DNA from: Bog-473 sp963755495
GTDB lineage: Bacteria; Actinomycetota; Acidimicrobiia; Acidimicrobiales; RAAP-2
NCBI GenBank assembly: GCA_963755495.1
Contig: CAVWJS010000011.1
Coordinates: 186,001-250,000 of the forward strand
Length of the DNA: 64,000 bases
Direction: 5' to 3'
Position 1 is the stretch's first letter; every line of letters starts with the position of its first letter. Below the pieces are notes generated by a model that had not been told where the DNA came from, did no database searches, and was given only the letters and a program-made list of their open reading frames with translations. The translations under genes were made by a program, and so were the position numbers. Shown in pieces: positions 11,065 to 20,380 of this stretch.

Positions 11065-11481
11065 ATGAAGCGTCCCTACAGGGTTGTGGTCGCCAAGCCT
11101 GGGCTCGACGGCCACGACCGTGGGGCAAAGGTCATTGCACGCGCCCTTCGAGACAGTGGGTTCGAAGTGGTCTACACCGGTCTCCATCAGACGCCTGAAC
11201 AGGTGGTCCAAGCGGTGGTCCAAGAAGATGCCGATGCTGTCGGGCTGTCGCTCCTCTCCGGGGCACACCTGACGTTGGTCCCGCGGGTGGTGCAGCTCCT
11301 GGCGGACGTCGGGCGTGGCGACGTACTGGTCATTGTGGGGGGGATCATCCCCGAGAAGGACATCCCGATCCTCAAAGAGCTTGGGGTGGCCGCCGTCTTC
11401 ACCCCGGGAGCGCCGCTCGAATCGATTGGAACCTGGCTGGGAGAGACCCTCGATGCGCGCGAGGATGCCCTGCAACCCTGA
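11065..11481 (+). CDS. B12-binding small subunit of an acyl-CoA mutase (methylmalonyl-CoA mutase C-terminal type)
   Basis: A free-standing 138-residue cobalamin-binding domain. It has the lower-ligand motif DGHDRG (near residue 15), the GLSLLSG strand and the VGGIIPEKD turn, the three signatures of the MCM C-terminal domain. Such stand-alone subunits pair with a separate catalytic chain in isobutyryl-, ethylmalonyl- or 2-hydroxyisobutyryl-CoA mutases, and some archaeal and actinobacterial methylmalonyl-CoA mutases. No large subunit is in the window, so the substrate is open. sucCD follows, consistent with succinyl-CoA metabolism. The ATG at 11065 fits the family better than an in-frame upstream ATG. 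Confidence 0.88.
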   Translation: MKRPYRVVVAKPGLDGHDRGAKVIARALRDSGFEVVYTGLHQTPEQVVQAVVQEDADAVGLSLLSGAHLTLVPRVVQLLADVGRGDVLVIVGGIIPEKDIPILKELGVAAVFTPGAPLESIGTWLGETLDAREDALQP

Positions 11482-11554
11482 GTCCGCCGCACCCGCCTCA
11501 CCCCACACACGACGCCACACCCCGAGCGACACGACAGAAGGAGAAGCAACCGCA

Positions 11555-12697
11555 GTGGATCTTTACGAGTACCAGGGCAAGCAGTACTTCGCCCGCTTCG
11601 GCATACCCACTTCCCCCGGAGGGGTGGCCGACACGGTGGACGAAGCGGTCGTACAGGCGGATGCCGCCGGCTACCCGGTTGTGGTCAAGGCACAGGTCAA
11701 AGTGGGCGGCCGGGGAAAGGCGGGCGGCGTCAAGCTGGCTGCTGACGCGGACGAAGTGCGCCTCCACGCCGGGAACATCCTCGGGCTCGACATCAAGGGC
11801 CACGTCGTCAAGCGCCTCTGGGTCGAGCACGCCTCGGACATCGAGAAGGAGTATTACGCCAGCTTCACCTTGGATCGTCCCAACAAGCAGCATCTCGGCA
11901 TGCTGTCGGCCGAGGGCGGGGTCGAGATCGAAGAGGTGGCCGTCACCAATCCCGACGCCATCGCCATGTTGCACATCAACCCGCTCGACGGCCTCGACGA
12001 GGAGACGGCCCGGGAGTGGGTCGACCGGGCCAACCTCGACCCCGAGGCCCGCGCCCAGGCCGCCACGCTGCTGGTCCGGCTGTACCACTGCTATGTCGAA
12101 GGTGACTGCGACCTGGCCGAGATAAACCCGCTCATCCTCACACCGGAGGGCAAGGTGCACGCCCTCGACGCCAAGGTCACGCTCGATGAGAATGCGACCT
12201 TCCGCCACCCCGAATGGGAGGAGTTCGCCGACGACTCCGACGTCGACCCCCGGGAGAAGATGGCCAAGGAGAGAGGCCTGAACTACATCGGACTCTCGGG
12301 TTCGGTGGGCATCATTGCCAACGGGGCCGGCCTGGCCATGAGCACACTGGATGTGGTGACCCAAGCCGGAGGCGCCGCCGCCAACTTCCTCGACATCGGT
12401 GGAGGGGCCAACGCCGACGTGATGGCCGCCGCCCTCGAGGTGATCAACGCCGACCCGGCGGTGCGCTCGATCTTGGTGAACATCTTCGGAGGCATTACCC
12501 GGGTCGACGAGGTGGCGAAGGGGATCATCGAGGCCATGAGCCGCGTCAAGCTCAGTTCGCCGGTCGTCATGCGCCTTGACGGCACCAATGCCAACGAGGG
12601 TCGGGCCCTGCTGGCCGACCATCTCTCCGACCGCTTGATCGCCGAGCCCACCATGCTCGACGCCGCCCGCCGCGCTGTTGCCCTGGCCGAGGCCTAG
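11555..12697 (+). CDS. sucC: Succinyl-CoA ligase beta subunit
   Basis: An ATP-grasp protein of 380 residues. It starts from GTG as VDLYEYQGKQYFARFGIP, with VVVKAQVKVGGRGKAGGVKLA in the nucleotide domain and the C-terminal CoA-ligase segment FLDIGGGANADVM followed by ILVNIFGGITRVDEVA. With SucD it interconverts succinyl-CoA and succinate with ADP or GDP phosphorylation in the TCA cycle. An AAGGAGAAG Shine-Dalgarno precedes the GTG at 11555. sucD starts 24 bp downstream in the same operon. Confidence 0.97.
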   Translation: MDLYEYQGKQYFARFGIPTSPGGVADTVDEAVVQADAAGYPVVVKAQVKVGGRGKAGGVKLAADADEVRLHAGNILGLDIKGHVVKRLWVEHASDIEKEYYASFTLDRPNKQHLGMLSAEGGVEIEEVAVTNPDAIAMLHINPLDGLDEETAREWVDRANLDPEARAQAATLLVRLYHCYVEGDCDLAEINPLILTPEGKVHALDAKVTLDENATFRHPEWEEFADDSDVDPREKMAKERGLNYIGLSGSVGIIANGAGLAMSTLDVVTQAGGAAANFLDIGGGANADVMAAALEVINADPAVRSILVNIFGGITRVDEVAKGIIEAMSRVKLSSPVVMRLDGTNANEGRALLADHLSDRLIAEPTMLDAARRAVALAEA

Positions 12698-12721
12698 GCA
12701 GAAGGGAACAAAGGAACAAAC

Positions 12722-13612
12722 GTGAGCATCTTCGTTGACGAGACGACCAAGGTCGTCATCCAGGGCATCAGCCCGACCAGCCAGGGCCTCTACCACGGCC
12801 TGCGCAACAAGGCCTATGGCACCAAGGTGGTGGGCGGGACCAACCCCAAGCGCGGGGGCGAGGTCATCGAGGGCATCGACGTGTACTCGTCCGTGGCCGA
12901 AGCCGTGAAGGAGACCGGGGCGACCGCATCGTTCATTTCGGTACCGCCCCGCGGTGCTGCCGATGCCATTGTGGAGGCGGCCGAAGCCGGCATCGCCTTC
13001 ATCGTCTGCATTACCGAGGGCATCCCCGCCCAGGACGAGGCGCTGGCCTACAACCGCCTCGTGCGCGACTTCCCGGGCACCCGCCTGCTGGGACCCAACT
13101 GCCCGGGGATCATTTCTCCGGGGAAGTGCAACATCGGGATCACTTCGGGCGATATCGCGCTGGCCGGGGGGCCGGTGGGCATCGTGAGCCGTTCAGGCAC
13201 GCTCACGTACCAGGCCCTGCACGAGCTGTCGCAGCAGGGCATCGGGCAGACCACCTGCGTCGGCATCGGTGGCGACCCCGTCCCCGGCACCAACTTCATC
13301 GACTGCCTGGCTGCCTTTGAGGCTGACCCCGAGACCAAGGCCGTCATGATGATCGGTGAGATCGGGGGCTCCGAGGAGGAGCGCGCGGCCGATTTCATCG
13401 CCAACTCCATGACCAAGCCGGTCGCGGCCTACGTGGCGGGCGTCACCGCTCCACCAGGCCGCAAGATGGGGCACGCCGGAGCCATTATCTCGGGCTCCCA
13501 AGGCACGGCCCAGGCGAAAATGGACGCACTGACGGCTGCCGGCGTCTTCGTGACCCAGAACCCGACCGAGTGCGGCGAAAAGATGGTCGCCATCGTGCGG
13601 GGGCTCGCCTAG
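12722..13612 (+). CDS. sucD: Succinyl-CoA ligase alpha subunit
   Basis: A 296-residue CoA-binding Rossmann protein. It has VVIQGISPTSQG at the N-terminus, the GPNCPGIISPGKCNIGI strand, SRSGTLTYQA, and the phosphohistidine loop GHAGAIISG (His near residue 250). It forms the SucCD complex of the TCA cycle with the preceding gene. The start is GTG, and the length is normal for the family. Confidence 0.97.
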   Translation: MSIFVDETTKVVIQGISPTSQGLYHGLRNKAYGTKVVGGTNPKRGGEVIEGIDVYSSVAEAVKETGATASFISVPPRGAADAIVEAAEAGIAFIVCITEGIPAQDEALAYNRLVRDFPGTRLLGPNCPGIISPGKCNIGITSGDIALAGGPVGIVSRSGTLTYQALHELSQQGIGQTTCVGIGGDPVPGTNFIDCLAAFEADPETKAVMMIGEIGGSEEERAADFIANSMTKPVAAYVAGVTAPPGRKMGHAGAIISGSQGTAQAKMDALTAAGVFVTQNPTECGEKMVAIVRGLA

Positions 13613-13790
13613 CCACTTCCGCGCTGCCCGTGGCCCCGCTGCCCGCGGCCCCGCGGACCGCCCCTGAGCTGCAACGATTGCAACCCATATAGACGCGGTC
13701 TTGTCGGAGCGTGCGTCACGCTCGGGTAAGACTGTGGGCGCGACACGGCCTGAGGGGTGCCGCACAGAAGCCGCGGGAAGTAGGAGAGCG

Positions 13791-15684
13791 ATGCGACGCC
13801 ACACCCGATCTGGCCCCGTGGGGCCTGTGGGGCCTGTGGGGCGCAGCATGCCCGGCCGCCGCACGGTCACGGCCAGCGGAGCCCTCATCGTGGCTGCGGT
13901 CAGCGTGCTCTTGGCGACTGTCGCCGTACTGGCGGCCGCGCCCGTGTCGAGTAGTCCGATCCCGATCCATGCTGCCGCGAAGTTCTCCTTCAATCTCCCC
14001 GCCACACCCGCATATGCCGGTGATGCCGGTGATCCCCAGGTCGTCGAGTCGGGCGGCGTCTACTACGTCTTTACCACCGGCACTCCGTTGGGCAACCACA
14101 TCCAGGCGTTGGTCGACACGTCGGGGAGTCCCACCGCTGGTTGGCGCAGTTACACCGGGCAGAGCTACGGCTCGACCGCCCTTCCCAGCACACCGGCGTG
14201 GGAGGCCGTCAACACGCAGACCTCGCCGGGGGTCTTCAACTTTGGCGGGCAATGGATCATGTTCTACGACGCGGCCCAGGTGGGCCACGGCAGCGACACC
14301 GGGTTCGACTGCCTGTCGGTCGCCACCACCAGCGCCCTCAGTCCGACCAACGCAGCCTTCACCGACACCTCGAGCGGGCCGCTCCTGTGCCAGGCGAGCC
14401 TGGGCGGCGCCATTGATCCCAGCCCGTTCATCGATCCGACGACCGGAAGCCCGTGGCTCGTCTGGAAGTCCAACGACGGCGGTTCGTCGCAGCCGGCGCG
14501 GATCTGGACCGAGGAGCTCAACAGCAGCGGTACCGGTTTTCTTGCCGGGAGCATTCCCACCCAGATCTTCTCCAATAACACGAGACTCGTTCCCCTGGGA
14601 GAACACCGTGGAGGATCCTTCAATGCTCTACGTCGGCGGGCAGTTCTCCCTTTTGTTCAGCGGTGGGATCTACACGTCATCGAGCTATGCCGAGGGGGTG
14701 GCGGGGTGTGCATCGCCCACGAGCACCTGTGTCCAATCCGACCCCAACCCGATCGTCTCGGCCTACGGGTCGGTGGCGGGGCCGGGTGGCGGCTCGTGGT
14801 TCGTGGACGCATCGGGAAACGATTGGCTGGTCTACGGCGGGTGGACGGCCGGATGCACCAGCTACTCATGCGGCGGCGCCCGCCGGCTGTTCGTAACCCA
14901 GGCCACCTTCAGCGCCGACGCGCCCCAGGGCGCCCTCAACAATCCGGCGGTGGGTACCGCCTTTACCGCAGATAGCGGAGGCTATTGGCTGGTCGCGTCC
15001 GACGGTGGCATCTTCAGCTTCGGCGACGCCGCCTTTGACGGCTCCACTGGTGCTCTCCACCTGAACAAACCCATCGTCGGCATGGCGGCCACTCCCGACG
15101 GCGAGGGTTATTGGCTGGTCGCGTCCGACGGCGGCATCTTCACCTTCGGCGATGCTGCGTACTACGGCTCCACTGGTGCTCTCCACCTGAACAAACCCAT
15201 CGTCGGCATGGCGGCCACTCCCGACGGTAAGGGTTATTGGCTGGTCGCGTCCGACGGCGGCATCTTCACCTTCGGCGATGCTGCGTACTTCGGCTCCACC
15301 GGCGCCATCCACTTGAATCAGCCCATCGTCGGCATGGCGCCCACGCCAAACGGCAGCGGTTATTGGCTGGTCGCCTCCGATGGCGGCATCTTCAGCTTCG
15401 GTAACGCCGCATTCTTGGGCTCCACGGGCGCCATCCGCCTCAACAAGCCCATTGTGGGGATGGCGGCCACCCCCGACGGCAAGGGCTATTGGCTGGTCGC
15501 CTCAGATGGCGGGATCTTCAGCTTCGGCGAGGCCGCATTCTTGGGTTCGACCGGCTCCATCCATCTGAACGAGCCCATTGTGGGGATGGCGGCGACGAAC
15601 AATGGCGGCGGGTACATGTTGGTGGCCTCCGACGGCGGCATCTTCACCTTCGGCAACGCCACGTTCCTCGGCTCCCCGGCTTAA
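13791..15684 (+). CDS. Secreted GH43-like beta-propeller protein with C-terminal 42-residue repeats (one frameshift)
   Basis: The N-terminus carries an Arg-rich n-region and a hydrophobic segment (ALIVAAVSVLLATVAVLAAA), so the protein is probably exported. The next ~320 residues resemble family 43 glycosidases: AGDPQVVESGGVYYVF (catalytic-base Asp), IDPSPFIDP (pKa-modulating Asp) and VEDPSMLYVGGQFSLLFSGG (acid Glu). Six tandem GYWLVASDGGIF units follow, the last partial. An extra base near 14,586 breaks the frame in DSFPWENTVEDPS. TAGGAGAG precedes the ATG. Arabinan- or xylan-side-chain hydrolysis is the family norm; the actual substrate is unknown. Confidence 0.75.
14980..15684 (+). repeat. 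126-bp tandem repeat array (5 full + 1 partial unit)
   Basis: Units start at 14,980, 15,106, 15,232, 15,358, 15,484 and 15,610, each encoding a 42-residue module of the pattern GYWLVASDGGIF...FGSTG...LNKPIVGMAATPDG. Units 2 and 3 are nearly identical in DNA over most of their length. The period is constant at 126 bp, so the array is in frame and expandable by recombination. Such modules are frequent in secreted actinobacterial proteins and probably form a beta-propeller-like or surface-binding domain. Confidence 0.93.
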
Positions 15685-15872
15685 CCCGAGGTACTGGAGG
15701 CGGCGGGGGCGCCGGAGGCGGCAGCCTCGGGACTTGTTTTCGGAAAACGGTACCGAACCGTTCGGTTGGGTTGTTCGCGCGAGAAGTGTCGGATCTCTCA
15801 ACCCAGGTCTCGCTCAGACATAGACCCAACGGCGTCGACGGGGGAACCGAGGCCAGGCCCGCCGTTGCTAGC

Positions 15873-16511
15873 GTGACCGACGTGCGGCTGGGAGTCCTTG
15901 TATCGGGAAGTGGGACGATCCTCGAAGCCATGTTCGAGAGCGGACTCCCTGTGGCCGTCGTTCTCTCCGACCGACCGTGCGCCGGCCTCGAGCTGGCCCG
16001 GTCCTACGGTGCGGTCGCCGAGTTGGTCGATCGACAGGGTTATGGCGGCTTCGGCCCCGGATTCGATCGAGTCGCCTATACGGCCGCGGCGACGGAGGCG
16101 TTGCTCGCTCACCAAGTGGACCTGGTCGCCATGGCCGGGTTCGGCACCGTGTTGTCCCAGGCCGTGCACACTGGATTCCCCGGTCGCATCTTGAACACGC
16201 ACCCTGCGCTCCTCCCGGCCTTCCCAGGGTGGCACGGCGTGCGCGACGCGCTCGCCGCCGGCGTGAAAGAGACGGGGTGTACCGTGCACTTGGCCACGCT
16301 CGACATGGATGCGGGGCCGATCCTGGCTCAGCACGTGGTGCCGGTGCTTCCACATGACACCGAGGAGACGTTGCACGAACGCATCAAGGTGGCGGAACGC
16401 CGCCTCTACCCTGCCACCGTGGCCTGGGCCCTGGGCGAGCTCCAGGCCGGAAGACCGATTGAACCACCAGCGCCACCGGCGCTACCCGCGAGCGGCGCAC
16501 ATGCGCAGTGA
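15873..16511 (+). CDS. purN: Phosphoribosylglycinamide formyltransferase
   Basis: A GART transformylase of 212 residues that transfers the formyl group of 10-formyl-THF to GAR in purine synthesis. It shows VLVSGSGTILEAM at the phosphate site and the catalytic NTHPALLPAFPGWHGVRDAL segment, with the His in TGCTVHLA and the Asp in DAGPIL. A GTG at 15873 is used; the GTG at 15882 is equally possible. purH follows 12 bp downstream. The upstream gap 15,685-15,872 has no gene. Confidence 0.93.
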   Translation: MTDVRLGVLVSGSGTILEAMFESGLPVAVVLSDRPCAGLELARSYGAVAELVDRQGYGGFGPGFDRVAYTAAATEALLAHQVDLVAMAGFGTVLSQAVHTGFPGRILNTHPALLPAFPGWHGVRDALAAGVKETGCTVHLATLDMDAGPILAQHVVPVLPHDTEETLHERIKVAERRLYPATVAWALGELQAGRPIEPPAPPALPASGAHAQ

Positions 16512-16523
16512 GGAGATGAATTG

Positions 16524-18077
16524 GTGAGGGCGTTGCTGTCCGTCTATGACAAGGAAGGGCTGATCGACCTGGCCCTGGGCCTGACTGACCTGGGGTGGGA
16601 GCTGGTGGCCAGCGGGAACACCGCGGCCGCGCTTTCCGACGCTGGTGTCGCCCACCTCCAGGTGGCCGAGGTCACGGGCTCGCCGGAAATGCTGGGCGGG
16701 CGGGTCAAGACCCTGCACCCGAAGATCCATGGAGGGATCCTGGCCGACCGCGACGTGCCGAGCCATATGGCCGATCTCGAGGCCAACGAGATCGAGGCCA
16801 TCGACCTGGTGGTCACCAATCTCTACCCGTTCTCCTCCGATCCCTCCATTGAGTTGATCGATATCGGCGGGCCGTCGATGGTCCGCAGCGCGGCCAAGAA
16901 CCACGCGCATGTGGGCATCGTCACCTCGCCGCACGACTACGCCGAGGTGTTGGCCGAACTTCGCCGAGACGGCTCGCTCTCTGAGGCCACGCGTCGACGG
17001 TTGGCCCGGGCGGCCTTTGCCCATACCGCGGCCTATGACGCGGCCATTGTGGCGTGGCTCGATACAGGTGGACCGTCTCCTGTGGCCGGCGCCGACCCCG
17101 ATGAGGCAGCGTTAGGCGCTGTACTCCCCCCGACGCTCCATCTGACGCTGGAGCGCACGGAGGTCCTCCGCTACGGAGAGAACCCGCACCAGCGCGGGGC
17201 GCGCTACCGCACGGCGGGCACCGCCAGCTGGTGGGACGACCTTGTGCAGCACGGTGGGAAGGAGTTGTCGTACCTCAACCTGTTCGATGGCGACGCCGCC
17301 TGGCGCTTGGTCCACGAGCTCTCGCACGATGCCGGCCAGCCCGCTGTGGCCATCATCAAGCACGCCAACCCGTGCGGCGCGGCCGTGGCCGACGACCTCG
17401 TGACCGCCTATGAGCGGGCACTCGAATGCGACGTGCAATCCGCCTTCGGAGGAGTGGTGGCCATTGGGGGGGTCGTGACCGAGGCGTTGGCGGATGCCGT
17501 GGCCGCCGGACCCCAGGCCGACGTGATCATCGCCGCGTCCTATGAGCCGGCGGCGCTGGAGAAGTTGACGACCCGGCGCAAGGCCACCCGGCTGCTCTCG
17601 GGTCCGGCTCCTGAGCGTGCGGTGCGCCAACTGCGCAGCCTCGGCTCGAGTGTGCTGGTGCAGGACATCGATGACTACGTGTCGCCCCGGACCGATTGGG
17701 GCATCGTGACGAAGCGCCGCCCGACCGAGGAGGAATGGCGTGACCTGGTGCTGGCCTGGCGCGTCTGCGGACGTACCACGTCCAACGCCATCGCCATCGT
17801 GACTGACGGGCAGGCGGTCGGGGTCGGCGCGGGCCAGCAGTCGCGAGTGGTAGCGGCCGAGATCGCGGTGCGCAAGGCCGGAGAGAAGGCGAAGGGTGGA
17901 GCAGGAGCAAGCGATGCGTTCTTCCCCTTCCCTGATGGTTTGCTCGTCCTGGCGGCGGCCGGCGTGAGCGCCATCGTTCAACCCGGGGGCTCGGTCAAGG
18001 ATGGGGAAGTGATCGCCGCCGCCGACGAAGCGGGTCTGGCCATGGTGGTCACCGGCGAGCGGCATTTCCGGCACTGA
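16524..18077 (+). CDS. purH: Bifunctional AICAR transformylase / IMP cyclohydrolase
   Basis: A 517-residue enzyme catalysing the last two steps of IMP synthesis. The N-terminal MGS-like cyclohydrolase half begins VRALLSVYDKEGL and contains GGRVKTLHPKIHGG. The AICAR transformylase half has RYGENPHQ, the catalytic IIKHANPCGAA (near residue 275) and the Phe-rich DAFFPFPDGL. The GTG at 16524 lies eight bases after GAGGAG, preferred over the TTG just before it. It forms an operon with purN upstream and folD downstream, linking purine synthesis to 10-formyl-THF supply. Confidence 0.96.
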   Translation: MRALLSVYDKEGLIDLALGLTDLGWELVASGNTAAALSDAGVAHLQVAEVTGSPEMLGGRVKTLHPKIHGGILADRDVPSHMADLEANEIEAIDLVVTNLYPFSSDPSIELIDIGGPSMVRSAAKNHAHVGIVTSPHDYAEVLAELRRDGSLSEATRRRLARAAFAHTAAYDAAIVAWLDTGGPSPVAGADPDEAALGAVLPPTLHLTLERTEVLRYGENPHQRGARYRTAGTASWWDDLVQHGGKELSYLNLFDGDAAWRLVHELSHDAGQPAVAIIKHANPCGAAVADDLVTAYERALECDVQSAFGGVVAIGGVVTEALADAVAAGPQADVIIAASYEPAALEKLTTRRKATRLLSGPAPERAVRQLRSLGSSVLVQDIDDYVSPRTDWGIVTKRRPTEEEWRDLVLAWRVCGRTTSNAIAIVTDGQAVGVGAGQQSRVVAAEIAVRKAGEKAKGGAGASDAFFPFPDGLLVLAAAGVSAIVQPGGSVKDGEVIAAADEAGLAMVVTGERHFRH

Positions 18078-18090
18078 TGGCGGCATTCTG

Positions 18091-18951
18091 ATGACAGCGA
18101 TCCTGCTCGACGGCGAAGCGGTGGCAGCTCGGGCCCGGGCCGAGGTGGCCGACCGCGTGGCGCGCCTGGCCAGCGAGGGTGTCACGGTGGGCCTGGGCAC
18201 AATTTTGGTCGGCGACGACGGCCCCAGCGAGCGCTATGTGGCGATGAAGCATGCCGACTGTGCCGAGGTCGGCATGATCTCGGTCGGAGAGCACCTGCCG
18301 GCAAGCGCCACGCAGGCGCAGGTCGAAGAAGCGGTCCGCCGCTTTAACGCCGATCCGACGGTGAACGCGTATCTCGTCCAGTTGCCGCTCCCCGAGGGTC
18401 TGGACGAAGAGCGTACGTTGCTCGCGGTCGACCCGGCCAAGGATGTGGACGGCTTGCACCCGACGAACCTGGGCCGCCTGGTGATGAGCGCCCCGGGCCC
18501 CTTGCCTTGTACCCCGGCGGGCATCGTCGACCTTCTCCATGCCTACGATGTCCCGGTGGAGGGTCGCCATGTGGTGATCATTGGTCGTGGCCTGACGATC
18601 GGCCGCCCTCTCTCCCTCCTCCTGGCGTCCAAGCGCCCTGGCTGCAACGCTGCGGTGACCGTGGTGCACACCGGGGTCGACGACGCCATGCTGGCCAACA
18701 TCGTGCGCACGGGTGACGTGGTGGTGGCCGCAGCAGGCCGTGCTGGCCTGGTCACCCCCGACATGGTCAAGCCGGGTGCCGCCGTAGTGGGCGCAGGCAC
18801 CAGCTGGGCAGGCAGGAAGCTGCTCTCCGATGTGCATGAGGACGTGGCCGAGGTAGCCGGCTGGATCACGCCACGCCTAGGCGGAGTGGGCCCCATGACC
18901 CGTGCGATGCTCTTGCGCAACGCAGTGCGCGCGGCTGAGCGGGCCCCATGA
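18091..18951 (+). CDS. folD: Methylenetetrahydrofolate dehydrogenase / methenyl-THF cyclohydrolase
   Basis: A 286-residue bifunctional C1-folate enzyme. The catalytic Lys sits in YVAMKHADC (near residue 54), the substrate segment is VQLPLPEGL and KDVDGLHPTNLGRL, and the NADP loop is VVIIGRGLTIGRPLSLLL. The C-terminus LGGVGPMTRAMLLRN is diagnostic (usual form PGGVGPMT). It supplies 10-formyl-THF to PurN and PurH. Its TGA overlaps the ATG of the next gene (ATGA). Confidence 0.95.
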   Translation: MTAILLDGEAVAARARAEVADRVARLASEGVTVGLGTILVGDDGPSERYVAMKHADCAEVGMISVGEHLPASATQAQVEEAVRRFNADPTVNAYLVQLPLPEGLDEERTLLAVDPAKDVDGLHPTNLGRLVMSAPGPLPCTPAGIVDLLHAYDVPVEGRHVVIIGRGLTIGRPLSLLLASKRPGCNAAVTVVHTGVDDAMLANIVRTGDVVVAAAGRAGLVTPDMVKPGAAVVGAGTSWAGRKLLSDVHEDVAEVAGWITPRLGGVGPMTRAMLLRNAVRAAERAP

Positions 18952-19349
18952 CCGTGACCGACGGCGAATTCTCAGAGCGCCCGTGGGGGAACTACATGGT
19001 CCTGAGTGATGATGCCCCTGATCACAAGGTCAAGCGCATCGTCGTGCACCCGGGTAAGCGTCTGAGCTATCAGCGCCATGCCAAGCGGGCCGAGCACTGG
19101 TTCATGGTGGCGGGCACGGGCCAGGTGACTCTCGACGGTGTTGTGACCGAGCTCGTTCCGGGCCAGGCCATTGACATCCCTATGGGCGCGGCCCACCGCA
19201 TCGCGAATGAAGGGACGGACGACGTCGTCTTCATCGAGGTGCAGCACGGGACCTATTTCGGCGAGGACGACATCGTCCGGCTCGAAGACGACTTCGGCCG
19301 GGCCGATGCCGATGCCGGAGCCGGGGCCGCTGCCGACGCCATCGCATGA
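18948..19349 (+). CDS. Mannose-6-phosphate isomerase type II-like cupin
   Basis: A 133-residue single-cupin protein like the C-terminal phosphomannose isomerase domain of bifunctional GMP/PMI enzymes. It starts with RPWGNYMVL, then KRIVVHPGKRLSYQRHAKRAEHW (metal-binding His cluster), VPGQAIDIPMGAAHRIAN and EVQHGTYFGEDDIVRLEDDFGR. It ends in an Asp/Ala-rich tail. It overlaps both folD and metF by four bases, so it is translationally coupled into a folate operon where a sugar-phosphate isomerase is not expected. A metal-dependent isomerase role is inferred from the family; substrate unknown. Confidence 0.85.
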   Translation: MTVTDGEFSERPWGNYMVLSDDAPDHKVKRIVVHPGKRLSYQRHAKRAEHWFMVAGTGQVTLDGVVTELVPGQAIDIPMGAAHRIANEGTDDVVFIEVQHGTYFGEDDIVRLEDDFGRADADAGAGAAADAIA

Positions 19350-20224
19350 CGAGAATCGCCGACCTGCTGGCCGCCGGGCGGACGTACTCCTTCGAGTTCT
19401 TCCCCCCAAAGACCGACGCTGAGCTGGCCACGCTGGCCCGCACCATCAGCGAACTGCAGCCGCTCGGCCCTTCGTTCGTCTCGGTCACCTACCGGGGCGG
19501 AGCGGCGTCGCGGCAGCGGACGTTCGACTTGGTGAGTGGCATGTTGCACACCACCTCGCTCAACCCGATGGCGCACCTCATCTGCGTGGCGCACACCCGT
19601 TTGGAGTTGGCCGAAATTCTGGTCACTCTCCGCAAGGCCGGCGTCGAGAACCTCATGGCTCTGGGCGGCGACCCCCCGGCCGATCCAGATACCGGACGCG
19701 GCGAGCTGGCCTATGCCACCGAGCTGGTGGAGCTTGCCCGTGCCATCGGTGGGTTCTCGATCGGTGTGGCGGCGCACCCGGCGGGACATCCCCGTTCCCC
19801 CGACACCCGGAGCGACCGAGACTTCCTGGCCGCCAAGTTGGAGATGGCCGACTTCGGGATCACCCAGTTCTTCTTCGAGGCGTCCGAGTACGAAGGCCTC
19901 ATAGCTGACCTCGAGGACCGTCAGGTGCATACGCCGGTCCTGCCGGGAATTCTGCCAGTGACCTCCCTGAGCACCATGGGACGCCTCGGCGTCATGGGCG
20001 CCCCCGCTCCCGAGTGGATGAGGGACCGCCTCCAATCGGCCCATGACACCGGAGGGACGGAGGCCGTGCGAAGTGAAGGAGTGCGGCTGGCGACCGAGCT
20101 TTGCGCCGACCTGCTCAAGCTTGGCGTGCCTGGCCTGCACTTCTACACGTTTAACACTTCGAGCGCGACCCGCGAGATCTACGCTGCTCTCGGCCTCGGG
20201 CCGTCGCTCTCTGCCACCGGCTGA
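19346..20224 (+). CDS. metF: Methylenetetrahydrofolate reductase
   Basis: A 292-residue flavin-dependent TIM-barrel enzyme reducing 5,10-methylene-THF to 5-methyl-THF for methionine synthesis. It has SFEFFPPKTD with the catalytic Glu, SVTYRGGA, LMALGGDPP, the FITQFFFEASEY-like strand, GILPVTS and HFYTFN at the C-terminus. The ATG overlaps the stop of the cupin gene. It closes the purN-purH-folD-cupin-metF operon. Confidence 0.95.
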   Translation: MTRIADLLAAGRTYSFEFFPPKTDAELATLARTISELQPLGPSFVSVTYRGGAASRQRTFDLVSGMLHTTSLNPMAHLICVAHTRLELAEILVTLRKAGVENLMALGGDPPADPDTGRGELAYATELVELARAIGGFSIGVAAHPAGHPRSPDTRSDRDFLAAKLEMADFGITQFFFEASEYEGLIADLEDRQVHTPVLPGILPVTSLSTMGRLGVMGAPAPEWMRDRLQSAHDTGGTEAVRSEGVRLATELCADLLKLGVPGLHFYTFNTSSATREIYAALGLGPSLSATG

Positions 20225-20380
20225 AAGTTTCGCATCGTATATCTGGTTTCGTATAAGTGGGTATAACTCGTGCGCGGAGCGAATGGGAGACCATAGCGAG
20301 CCGCTGGGATCCGCCGCCCCCCGAGCCCACCCGACCAGGCGAATTGGGAGACCGCCTGGCTACCCCCTAGCATCGAAGAA

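Noticed and set aside
14980..15684. Regularly spaced repeats that might suggest a CRISPR array
   Set aside because: The 126-bp period is uninterrupted protein coding with no short repeat/unique spacer structure.
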